Source of the DNA: Bombus terrestris
Taxonomy: Eukaryota > Arthropoda > Insecta > Hymenoptera > Apidae
Assembly (NCBI RefSeq): GCF_910591885.1
Contig: NC_063279.1
Location: 9,300,001-9,364,000, forward strand
DNA: 64,000 nucleotides
Direction: 5' to 3'
The translations under genes and the position numbers were made by a program. Of the stretch, positions 24,213-35,700 are shown in pieces (position 1 is the stretch's first letter; each line of letters begins with the position of its first letter). Under the pieces are notes generated by a model that was given only the letters and a program-made list of their open reading frames with translations, made no database searches and was not told the DNA's origin.

Positions 24213-25204
24213 GGTACATTTTATTAAGCAATAATTAAAATTCCGTTCGAAATAAATGGTGTTCGAATAAACAGAGTCTTGTTGTTTATCGTTTATTTAT
24301 TGATTAATAAAATGAGTATGGATATTTTGCGAAAGAATAAATAAGAACAACATAACGTTTAAGTTGACGATCACTTTTAATAGTTGAAATAGGAAAACAA
24401 TGTACAGATACAGAATTTACATTCCTAGCCGACGAAGGTTGCTAGATAAAATTTTAATCGTGTAGTAAAAAATGAATTAAAATAAAACAGTACACTTAAC
24501 GAGTGGCTTAACATTGTATCTTCTTCTTTATCTATTCGCTTATCGGTTAGTCATTTACCTAGTTACGATGACTGAATTATTTAGTTATAATTATGCCTTC
24601 TCTGTATAGACACACAGGTGTGAATACGTAATGGAGATTCTTAAAAGCTATACAATGTTTGTGTTTTATCTCTTTACTTTGGTTTTAAAGTAAGGACTAG
24701 TATGTTGAGCTTCGCTCTGTCTCTGTGTATAGAAATGAATAAGCAAATAAAAAAATGAATCGATACGACGAATTCTGGCGAAGTTCCTTCTTCTGTAGGG
24801 GAAAAAAGGGGCAAAGCTCGATAACCTTAAGCCACGAGAGGCGATGTTATCGTGTTAAGTTAACGATTAAAGATGCGTGCGAAGATTATTCAAGTATATT
24901 CGATGAGCGTTGCTCTTCGCTTTTATACGCCGTGACATTATATTCGGGGAGATACGATCACATTCGCTATGAGCATATAGCTTAAATAGAAGTTAAATTA
25001 CGAGTATAAACATCGAATACATCGTAATACGACGTACACAATCGAGTATTCTTCTTGTCATCCTATATGATTTATGGTCGCGTGAGATGCACGTACGAAA
25101 ATATTCGCGGATATGTTATGAACGAAAACAGCCTCTCAAGAGCTTTCAAAATATTATTTTAAACAAAATGAAATGAATTATACAATAGCGTGAATCATTC
25201 GATG

Positions 25205-25361
25205 TTAACCCATTAAGGACCAATGTTGCATTAACGTAACATTTTATTTTCAAATTTCAAGACATTCGAATTTTCAGAATTTCAAATTTGTTACTATGCA
25301 ATAATATTGCGCTTACGCATTTTACACGCATTATTTCATTGCTTCGTACTGAATGGGTTAA
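25205..25361. mobile_element. TTAA-flanked MITE (piggyBac-type), 157 bp
   Basis: Begins TTAACCCATTAAGGACC and ends in TGAATGGGTTAA, giving terminal inverted repeats TTAACCCATT-AG-AC with TTAA at both outer edges. It has no coding capacity. The start is typical of piggyBac-derived miniature elements; the ends differ from those of the 17.8 kb and 51.7 kb elements, so it is a different family. Confidence 0.7.
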
Positions 25362-28300
25362 ACACGGTGTATTGTACAAGTTGATGGAATCATAAGAGAA
25401 TCGTGAAATTCATTGAAGTATGTTCCAGAGAATGGCGAACGATATATCCCGCGAATAGTCACGTTTAGGAATATTACACGCGCGACCATAATATTACACA
25501 TTCTAATTAATTTAAGTGCGATGAAGGCACGAGGCGTGTGTTATTGAATCTTGTGCAGAGGGTGCAGTGAAACAAGCACAAGGAGGGGAATAATATTTGT
25601 CGAGCATTGCCAGGTTCGCAGTTCGCGGCTTATCTATCAATATTTTTCCTTAAGGCGAATCAACGTCAGAAACGTTATCAATGATATCTACACAGACGAC
25701 AAGCGAAGCTCACAGAGTAATGTTATACCGTTTAGAATTGGAAATGTAATTTAGAATTAGAATGTAAAAATACTATGTATATATACAAGTAATTAATGCG
25801 TACCAGTTGCTTGGTAGCTTAGTTTATATTACACGATTTCCTTTTTCCTCCCATTCTTTCTTCGCTTTTTTTTCTCTTTCATCGGAGAATTCCTTCTTCC
25901 CCTCTCCGGTAATTTTTTTTTTTTTTTTTTTTTAAATCGGTTGTACTTATGAACAGCGATGATTGCTCCAAAGAATGACATTGCATCGTAAATTCTGATC
26001 AGAAAAAATTAGCCGTATCGGCGGCCCGCGTAACAATAATATCGTTCTCATTAAGTTTCATATATTTATACATCAAGAATGTCGATTTTTGTTTATTGGC
26101 ACACAAACGGAAGCAACATATATCTGATGATACGCTTAACGATATATCGTTTCTCAGTATCGCTCGATATACGCGATATATTTTTCTCTTTCTTTTGTTT
26201 GGACGCGCAAGAAACCTACTTTGAGATTTTTTAACCTTTAAATTTTGCATCGATTCTTATTATTCTGATTTGTAACAAAGCAAACGTTTAAATAAATTTT
26301 CGATCGAATACTTTACAGGTTCAAAGTTGTTGATTTCGTTAGTCGTTTGCTACTTATCACATAACTATGCAAATTTTGAAAAAGTACATTCGAAAAAGTT
26401 TCTCAAAGCGATCGCTCGTTTTTTGTTTCGAGCGCGTGATTTCTCGCCTGTCGATTCGCAATGAAACGCAACAATCGATTATCGAGATTGAAGAATATCG
26501 TAATTGAATATTTTCCGTGTTTCGTTCTAACGAATAAGAAATCCGAAATCGAATATAAAATCGAGTCGTCTGAACAGCATTAAAAAATGACAAAAAACGG
26601 CTCGTGTATTTTATAAACCAGTCTTCGCCTCTTGTGTGGAAATGGTAATTTGGAACGGATAAGTTCGTTACGGTAAAATTCGTCACGTCACTTTCGGCGA
26701 TTTATTGTAAACTCGCGAGTTTCGTCGCAACTTCATGCCGTTTCTGCGCAGCGCCCTCGCATTATAAAATTCAACGACATGTAAGTATAATCGCAATAGC
26801 ATCGTCGGCGAGAGAATCATTCTTCTTTCTTTTATATTCGTCTTTTTTCCGTTGTATGTTATATCTTTCTTTTAAAAGAGGAAAGAATAGAAAAAACGAA
26901 TACGAAGAAAAAACATCAAAAGTCGATACGAACATTTACCTAGTTACGAAAGCTCTCGATCGTTTTTCTTAAATTTGATATTTTAATTCGTTTATGCATT
27001 TCATTTCTTTTTCAATTTTTTCCCTTTTGTTTTCTTGTCTATCTAAGTTTCATATATGTACATTATATACATGTAAAACGGTTAATTTATATATATATAT
27101 ATCCTCGTATCTTAATGATTGTATAATTAGGATTGACTATGTCTTAGAATAATCAACGGAATTATTAATTATTGTGTAAAATATCAAATATCGTACTGTT
27201 AGATGGTATGTCCATCTCCAAGGTACCATTTTGGACGAATATCGGTCCGTCTAACATGCCTAGCACTTTGATGAGCAAATACTTTGGAGATTACATAATC
27301 TAATAATATCAGGTAATATTAGGTATAGATGATTTTCGTTAATTACAAATATAAAACATGTATATGTAAATAGAATTCTTAATTATGCGCAAACATGATC
27401 TCTAATTGAGCATACGTGAATTTTATCATCAGTCTAAGCCGAACGGTGCGGCTCCATACACAACAGTAGCGGTTAACAATACACGTTTCTTTTTTATTTT
27501 CTTTAAGCTTTGTAGAATCTACCGTAACAAATCAGTGTCCTCCCCGATTAATGAAATAACAATAGCGCATGCTACGAAAACGTTATTATTTGTAAAACTT
27601 TCAAACAGTTCTCAAGCATAAAACACACATGACAACGGCGCAGAAAAGTATACAATATATCGATTCTGTGAACGACACCCTTCCGGTTTCTTTATCTTTC
27701 CTTCCTTGTTTGCTGCATGTGCAAATTCATTCTTTCGTTTTCCTTCCTATGTTACGTGTGCGTATTCAAGGATACCCCACACAGAGACACCACAGGAAAC
27801 TCGAAATCGATCCAATTCACGAATCGATAGCTCGATCGATGATCGCGGTAGAACGGAGAGTGAAAATAGTGTAGGATGCGATTGATTGTCGACAACTATC
27901 GTTCACGCTGCATCTGATTTCGAGACTCCGACGTAAGTATGATTGCTCGGGATATACATGCCTTTCTACGCAGCGATTCTCGTGTTAATTTAATTTCGCG
28001 CAGTTTGGCACGAGTTTCAATTTAGCGCGTGCGCGCGAACGTGTTTATGCTTGGATATGCGAGTGGCGCCGCCGCGTCATTGCGTATCTGTAGAGCAACC
28101 TTACTTATTACGTATTCCTTAACTTACATCCATACGATACGCGAGCCAAATTAGAAGCGGAATGACAGTTACCAGGGACGTGCGTAGTTTTCTCAACGTA
28201 ATCTTTCGATGATCATACACAACATAGCGAACATCGATTCACGTTCTTTTCTTTTCTCTTTTCTCTTTTCTTGCTCTCGTTATCTCACTGTTCGAATTCA

Positions 28301-28446
28301 TTGGAAGAAATTCCGATTGGGCGCGTATCGATCGTAACGATCTTCCTTTCATGGAAATTGAACGAAACTTACACCTTATTGACCGACTTTTTAATACGAG
28401 CTTTTGTCACTCGTGGCGCTTCACGCGTCATCGTGTGTTCGCGAGA

Positions 28447-28470
<24 letters not shown>
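28447..28470. repeat. (CT)n microsatellite
   Basis: Twelve CT units in the spacer 3' of sns. Confidence 0.85.
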
Positions 28471-28477
<7 letters not shown>

Positions 28478-31400
28478 GGCCAAACATATGCAGTGTGTCT
28501 TTTTGTATCTCTTTTTTTTTCTTTCTTTTCAAAAATATATGTCGACTACTTAGGCTTTCGATAAACGGAAAGACGTTGTCTCGTCCGATAACTGGAATAA
28601 TTCTTCCTCTTTTTTTTCTTTTCTTTCAGATATAATACGTGGCCTAGCGTGTAATAATCCTATACAATACTTCATTATAGCTTAGGTAAAGTGAGACCCT
28701 CATATGATCCATTTTCTTTAATTACTTGTTTTTTTTCTGGAGTGTGTGAAACGCTGAGACATATCGCACTATTTACAAGGATAATCAATTTTTAATGGAA
28801 ACAAATGCAAAAATATATATATATAAACATTTAGTTGAACTACGTTTTTTCTGTCTTATAGTTTTGCATAAAGATCCCCACCTTTTTTTATGCAAAAATG
28901 CAACTTCTAACTTGGCTGTGCCAGGGAAATAGTTTACTCTTAACTAAACTCATACTCGTATAATTAAACTTATGTACTATTGTCTTTTTTGAAGATATCA
29001 CTACTCCAAGACACTCACTTTTACTTCTTTGCTTTCTACCTGTTTGTCTGTCTTTCCTACTTCTTTTCTCTTTCTTTAAATTTCTGTTGTGTATAGATTT
29101 CGCTGATTATGTTGATTATATTTCCTCTCAGAATTTTTTTTTTTTTTTTTTTTAGTAATATCATATCGTTTCGTTGCGATATTATACCTTCGTCTGGATA
29201 GAATATATAGATGGCTTTTAAGTTATTACCGTCTTGGAAAAATATGTGTAGCAACATGTCTTTTTCCTTTGTGTCAATAATAAGTCAACCGTTTTCACGT
29301 GATATAATAATTGTCATACCAATTAAATATAAAAAAGTCATGTTTCTTCGCGGCATAGAAATAAAAATTTGGCAGTGACGTCGTATCGTAATATCGTAAT
29401 TAAAAAGAAAGTTACTTACTAGCTATCTTTATAAATACCACTGCTAATCGATAACTAATAATATTTGTAAATATTTGGCATATTATTTTTGTAAATTCAG
29501 TCGCAAATATCATCGATCGTACCGCGTAATAATAAATCGTTAATAATCATTTATTTACTATAAAACGTGCCAGAATGATAAAACTACATATAACAAGATA
29601 GAAAACAAAATTAGCACTCGCTGGATGTCACGTGAAAACCGTTTACACCATAAATATTCTGCTTATTATTCGTTCGTATTTGTGCTGTAATTGTAATTGT
29701 AACATAACGAAAGATCAATTATTTCCATCGGAGAAAGGAAAAACTTTTCCATCGCACGCATGAAATAGAATTAACGCGTCAATTGTTTTGTAGTATTCGT
29801 CATTTTGTTTCGCGCCAATTCTCTTGACAATAGTGGCGTACAATATAGCGCCTACGTAAATGTGTTTCACGATACAATGCAATCAATTAAACTATTCGTA
29901 TTAATATTGACTTTAGGAATTCGGCAGTGAGAAATCGCAATTTCTACGTACTTCAAAATTCACAATTCGAAGAAGTAAAACGATCGCTCGATAACGTTCG
30001 TAAAAATAGAACAAGTTACGAGTCGGAAATAAGATGAACGATCTAAAAAACTTACGATATGCAAAACACATTTCGTATCTACACATTTGTCTGTAGTATA
30101 CAGAAAGCGATACTCGCGAAGAGAAAGAAACAGTTGTTCAAATTTCGGGTCGAGTCTGTTCTTGGAAAATTGAGTTTTATAGAAAGTTTCGTTCGCATCA
30201 CTCTCTTAACCACGAGAGTCGAAAGAAGCGCGCGAATCGCGTCTCAAATGCGAGCCTCTCAAAAGCCAGACTGATCAACTCCGCGTTTTATAAATTTCTT
30301 AATTATATTATATAAGTATACGATTAACATTCAATTCTCAAGAAACAAACGATTTTCATAAGTTCATTCATCGCAAGAAAATCATATAAATAGGTAAATT
30401 TGACAAAGTAGCGTTTGTAACATCATCGCCTTTCAATTTACGGAGTACATCAACGTGGCTTCTGAACGATTCATGTGTCAAACAATATATCGATCTGCCA
30501 AAGTATAATAAGCTCGAGAAGGCCGAAGCGAAATCACTTGTACATTTCGTGCATTGTCTTAGAATTCCCTTACCTAAACGTCTCTTAGCATTGTAGTACT
30601 TATCGTGCAATTTGAGTTCGTTCCTCAAACTTACACGTTTCCATCCATCGACTATACGTAGCCTACTTCATTTCTCGTAACTAGCTTTCCTGCTTATCGC
30701 ATGTATCACCATTTTTTCCTCTTCGAGTATGAAAGGGTTCACACCGTTAACACAGAGAACGCGTCTTGTAATGAGCAAGAGGGAAAGGGAAGAAGGAAAT
30801 CAGTTGGACTGCTATACATCGATTGCAAACGTCAACTGTTTCCCTGTGTAAAACGATTGTCTCGCTTCCTCTTCAGAATTTCAAACAAGAATCTGTCCGC
30901 CAGTGCATCGATGTTTTGTTGGCTAATTTCAAAACGAAATTGTGGACGGTCGGACTTAATTATAAAAAATAAAAAAAAATAAAAAATGGAATAAAAGGAA
31001 TCGAAGAGATTACGCGAATTACGTCGCTACACAATAATGAAGTAGCACTACTGTGTTCATTAATGCTGCGACTGATGCGAAATCTGATAGGGCCTCGATG
31101 GTATTATCGATTTAAATTGAGATTACTTTCAAAAGCGCTATTTTTCGAAAGATATCTTACTGACAAATAACTAGCATTCATCGTGTTTTGAATTTCTTTA
31201 ACAAAAAGAAAAGAAGTATACAAGTGAAACTGATTATATCGTAAATACAACGTATTCTTCAAAGAAGAATCTAAAGGTCGTTATATATAATGTTGCGGCT
31301 CGTGAAGTTCCCTGATATTTCGTTTCATTAGTGCATTTCCTCTTCCTAATGTACGTATTTTAATTTACTGTTGGATCGCATGAGTATATCCAGTTGATGT

Positions 31401-32332
31401 ACCAACGAGTAAAACGTAACTTAACCCGACTATACAGTCCGTAGCGTACCTCTGTATCCTATTCGGCGAAGAAACGAGCACTTCGAGTCGAGTTTCTTCC
31501 ATCCATAAGTTCGTCGTTTTCCATTTAGTTCACGTTTAAAACGTTTTTACGTATCACTACGAAGTCGTCACAAAGAAGTAAAAAACTGCACGAACAAGCG
31601 CGACTAAAAGCCATAAAACTAAAAAAGGAAAAAAAGGAAATGGATATAGAAAAGAAGAAAATAAAGAAACCACTGACAGCATGCTAGAACTATGGTGTCA
31701 CGGAGATATCTTCCGAGTCGATTGCAGCGTGCTTGTTCACCGGCCGTCGATCGTTCTTCTTAACACGTGATATGCGAAAAACGTAATTGTACGATCGATC
31801 CATAGTACGATCCAAGTTCGAGGTACGTATCTTCGATAATTGTGTCGGCGAAAAACCAACGAAACCAGCGCGTAAGGAATGCATTTACTGCGTCTTGCAA
31901 CGGCGTTACCGCGTGCTTCTTAAAAATTACGTATAGAAACCGCAACATCTCGGTTCCTTTATCTCTCTCTCTTCCTATTTACATACTTCTGTTACTTTCT
32001 TTCGTGTTCAAGGAGGATAATATGTACGAGAAAAGGTCGTCGGAGCACCCACACGAAACTCATGATCGCACACAAACGTAGCCGAAAAAGATTCTGCGAT
32101 TCAAGGTCCTCGCACGATATCGAACCGATATAATCATAGTACATGTAGCTCAGTGTGACGCCGGGAACGATGAACGGAGGTTGAAGATCCGCGAAGTAGT
32201 TCCATGGTCAACAGCCACAGGTCGAGATGTGTATTAGAGCCGGGTGGTTCTTTCTGTCACGGTGATAGTCTCGTCCCTTGGTACAGCACGGTATTTACCA
32301 CGCACCGAACTAGGGCCGAATATCGGTGATCC

Positions 32333-32760
32333 TCAGACAAGATGGCCATCGATATCAGAATAAGCTGGTGTAGGGGTGAATGTTGATAATGGGTGGCCAT
32401 GAGTGTGCGCGTTGCTGGATACCGACCGAGCGAAAGTGGTAGGTGGTGGAGGTACCGATGGTGGTATCGGTGATTTTGAGCCAGCGGTCATCACGGTTAC
32501 ATCCGGTGGCGGGACTGGACGTGGTAGAGTCCTGCTACGTGTCAGCGTGCTAGTCCCGCTGCCCATGTGGCTCGACATCATATGTCCGGTCGGACTCATG
32601 GATGTATAATAACTACCCGAGCCTGGTTCACCAACCACCGGAATCGGACTATGATTCGTTTCGTAGCCCATGTAGCGGCCATTGTCGATCTCCACACTGT
32701 AAAAGTTCACGTCGTTCGGCGGCGCTGGGCTGGGGTTTCCGATGTAACTCGATTTTGAAA
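32333..32760 (-). CDS. sns: sns last exon: tyrosine/proline-rich tail and stop
   Basis: Acceptor ttcgttttag. Starts VSKSSYIGNPSPAPP, with clustered tyrosines (FYSVEIDNGRYMGYE), then proline runs (RPVPPP, PPSVPPPP) suited to SH3 binding, and ends AYSDIDGHLV. In flies the SNS tail signals through tyrosines and proline motifs to Crk/Dock-type adaptors; that role is inferred here. Confidence 0.88.
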
Positions 32761-35700
32761 CTAAAACGAAGAGAAGTTGTGTTGAGTAAGCATTTTTTCG
32801 TGCGAAGAGAGGCGCAACTTCGGAGGTTTAATGCTTAACTTCCACGGTGAAATAGAAATATGTTAATTTTCTGATAAACTCTGTTACAGCTTTGAGTTCT
32901 GAAGAACTTCTGACAAGGCTGCTGAAGGAATTCTACGTTCGAAGGATAAGATCTTCTAAAATTTCTGGATGGGAACTTTAAGAAATTTACCAGAAAGTGT
33001 ACCACTGGCCGTTGTTCTCTGCGGCGGTGAATCCATACTCATCGGTGGTTGAATGTGGTTGCTACGGCGACCAAGAGTTCCTTGATGATGTACCTGCATC
33101 TCCATGTTCCCTTTCCCAAAATCTTGTATAGTTTGATCTATCAAATACGTGCTAGCTGCGGTTTTTCGTCCCTCGTCCTGTTACGTCGGTGAAAGAGAAG
33201 AGAGAAAGTGTTTCGTTAAATTAAACGTATCCAGAGTTAAGGAAAACCTGAAATTTTTCTATGAAATTATTAACGAATAAATGCAACAAAACGAATCATT
33301 AATCGAACAATTTCCTGGAATTTTGTGTTCCTACTGTTCGTAGCGTATCAGTATGAATTGTAAATAAGTACTTTACCAGTTTCACATGCATTAAAGCGAT
33401 ACTTTGCGCTGCTGTATCGACATTAACTTCATCATTCTGATACATTACGAGTATTCTCGGTATGTTTTACGTGCATGGAAACTACCTCTAAACATCCACC
33501 CTGTAACCTGCCTATATTTAAGGGTACTGCAAGAAATGAAGTTAAGATTCTCTTAAAAATTGAAATATTATTGGTAGAGTTCTGATTCAAACAAATTCGC
33601 ACTACATGGTGAAGCTTTAAAGAAAGATTCTCTAATCGTGAAACAAGCTAAGATGTAATATTAAAAGAAGAAAAAAAAAGTAGAACTACGTGTTGAAGCA
33701 TAAAAAAAAATTGTCTAATAGTGAAACAAAGTAAAATATGATATTGAAGGAAAGAAAAAAAAAAAAAAGAAAGACTACCAATCTACATGATGAAATACCA
33801 ATGCAAAAGATTGGAAGATTCTAAGCGCGATTTCTATGGAGAGAAGGAACGAAAAAAGAAAATAATAGAAGCGAAGGGGGTCCGAAACGGAAGCAAAACG
33901 GAACAGAAATGTGTTAATAGAACTCAAACCTACCCTCCGGCATTACTTGTTACTAAGAACATACTGACTGATCGCACTGACCACGTAATCGTTAGTGTCG
34001 AAGTTAACGTCGCTCTTCTCATCGGAAACCGAACTTAACTCGCCGGTCATGGTGTCTCCATTCACGGTTGATGGTGCGTACATATCCGCTGTTTGTGATT
34101 TGTTTATTCCTGCGCAAAGATAGGAACACATATTACAAAACATTCAAGATTGCTGTTTCCTTTGTCTTTTTATAATATTATAATATTAACACGCCTATCA
34201 TAAGTATCATAACATCTTTAGAATTAAGCGAACGGGTTCGTCAAATTTTCATTAATTTGACAGCAACGATGTGTTAGATACACATTATAGAATAACTTAA
34301 ATCTAAATAATCTTATTTCTCATAAAGTGTATATATATATGTATCTTTCAGACGACGAAGAAGACTGGAACAAAATGTTCACTGTACATAAATTAACTTA
34401 CGAGATTTATTTCGCTTTCTCATAATGTACCACAACGCGATGATGAAGATATTAATGATTAAAAAGATGAGGGAGGTTGCTGCGAACGTATAGATATAAT
34501 TCATTGTAAAATCCCCTTTTTCCGAGAGAACGTCCGGCAGGTTCTCCGCGTTATTCGGTCCTGCAGGATAAAAGCAGAAAAAAGACAAATATAGGGTTGA
34601 GTGATTATATTTACCGGAATGTTGGGCCTTCTTTTTCGATTTTAATGTAGCAAAGGCTATGGACGCAGCAATGAGTAGGCAAACAGAGGCAGAAACAGTG
34701 ATGATAATGACGATCATGTAGGAAGAATTAATCTCGCTGGATGTCACGTCGGTAGGTGGAGCCTCCCCTGTAAGCCAAGCCAACGCCCCATCACCGAATT
34801 GTTATTCATGCAACGACACAGTCCACAATGGTTAGTTACAATTTTAGCATTCGGATCGATCGATTATTAAACGATTGCCGTCGCGTCCGCGACGTTTAAT
34901 TAGCGCGCCTAAGTCCATCAGCAATGGTAATACTTTGTCCGAGACTTCATCGTTACAGATATTACGACTATTAATCAGCTTACGCTACGTAATAGCAGTT
35001 AAATACTGGTAATTATGATAATCGATATTTCTCGTTAGGTGAACTCTAACAAATGTTGCTTCACCGTCGTTGATTGTTAATCAGAGTTTCACGTCCGATG
35101 TCGTTAAGCTAGGCATTTCATTAGACGTCGTGCCGATTTCGTTTTATCTTCGATTTGCTTTTTTAGCAGAAGGAGATCGAGATGCGATGATTAAAGCACG
35201 AATAAGATATGATATGAATTTAATGCAAAATGCGGACATCTTTTGTTATATAAGCTACGATTCATTATTTTCTTGTGACAATTTTAATGTACATGCACAA
35301 TCGTTTTTAATAGGGCGAAAGTTTGATTTGGAAGAGGAAGTATAACTGGTATAATGAAATACGAACGGAGGAATGTTCGTTGGATTTTCTGTAAAGCAAT
35401 TATTTAACAAAGCAAGCAAAATCCATTATATTTCCTCCACCATACCAAGCGGTTGTATCTTTCGTCTCAACTTGAAGACAATTGCATGTAAACATTTAAA
35501 TTAGAACTGTTCATGGAAATATTCTCACTTTCTCACGAATGAAATGATGATACTTTTACTTAAGCGAGCTACTTCATTACTATTATAAATGGATTAGATG
35601 CGTCCCAGTAATATTCTTACTATTTCCCTTGAACCAAGCAAATATTCTTTAAACAAAAATACGATTTATATCTCAAATTACTGTTACTTTACTTTACTTC

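Larger units (their letters stand above)
24213..32332. other. 8 kb without recognisable gene, 3' of sns
   Basis: Mixed AT-rich sequence with simple repeats (T21 at 25913-25933, CT repeat at 28447-28470, T run near 29132-29153) and one TTAA-flanked MITE. No frame here has a recognisable domain or a family of homologues known to me. The part next to 32332, which is richer in GC, is probably sns 3' UTR; long 3' UTRs are common for neuronal and muscle adhesion genes, but the end cannot be located. Confidence 0.45.

Noticed and set aside
34402..34767. SNS as a genuine two-pass membrane protein using both transmembrane exons
   Set aside because: It would place the tyrosine/proline signalling tail outside the cell, contrary to the known family topology; alternative use is the simpler reading.
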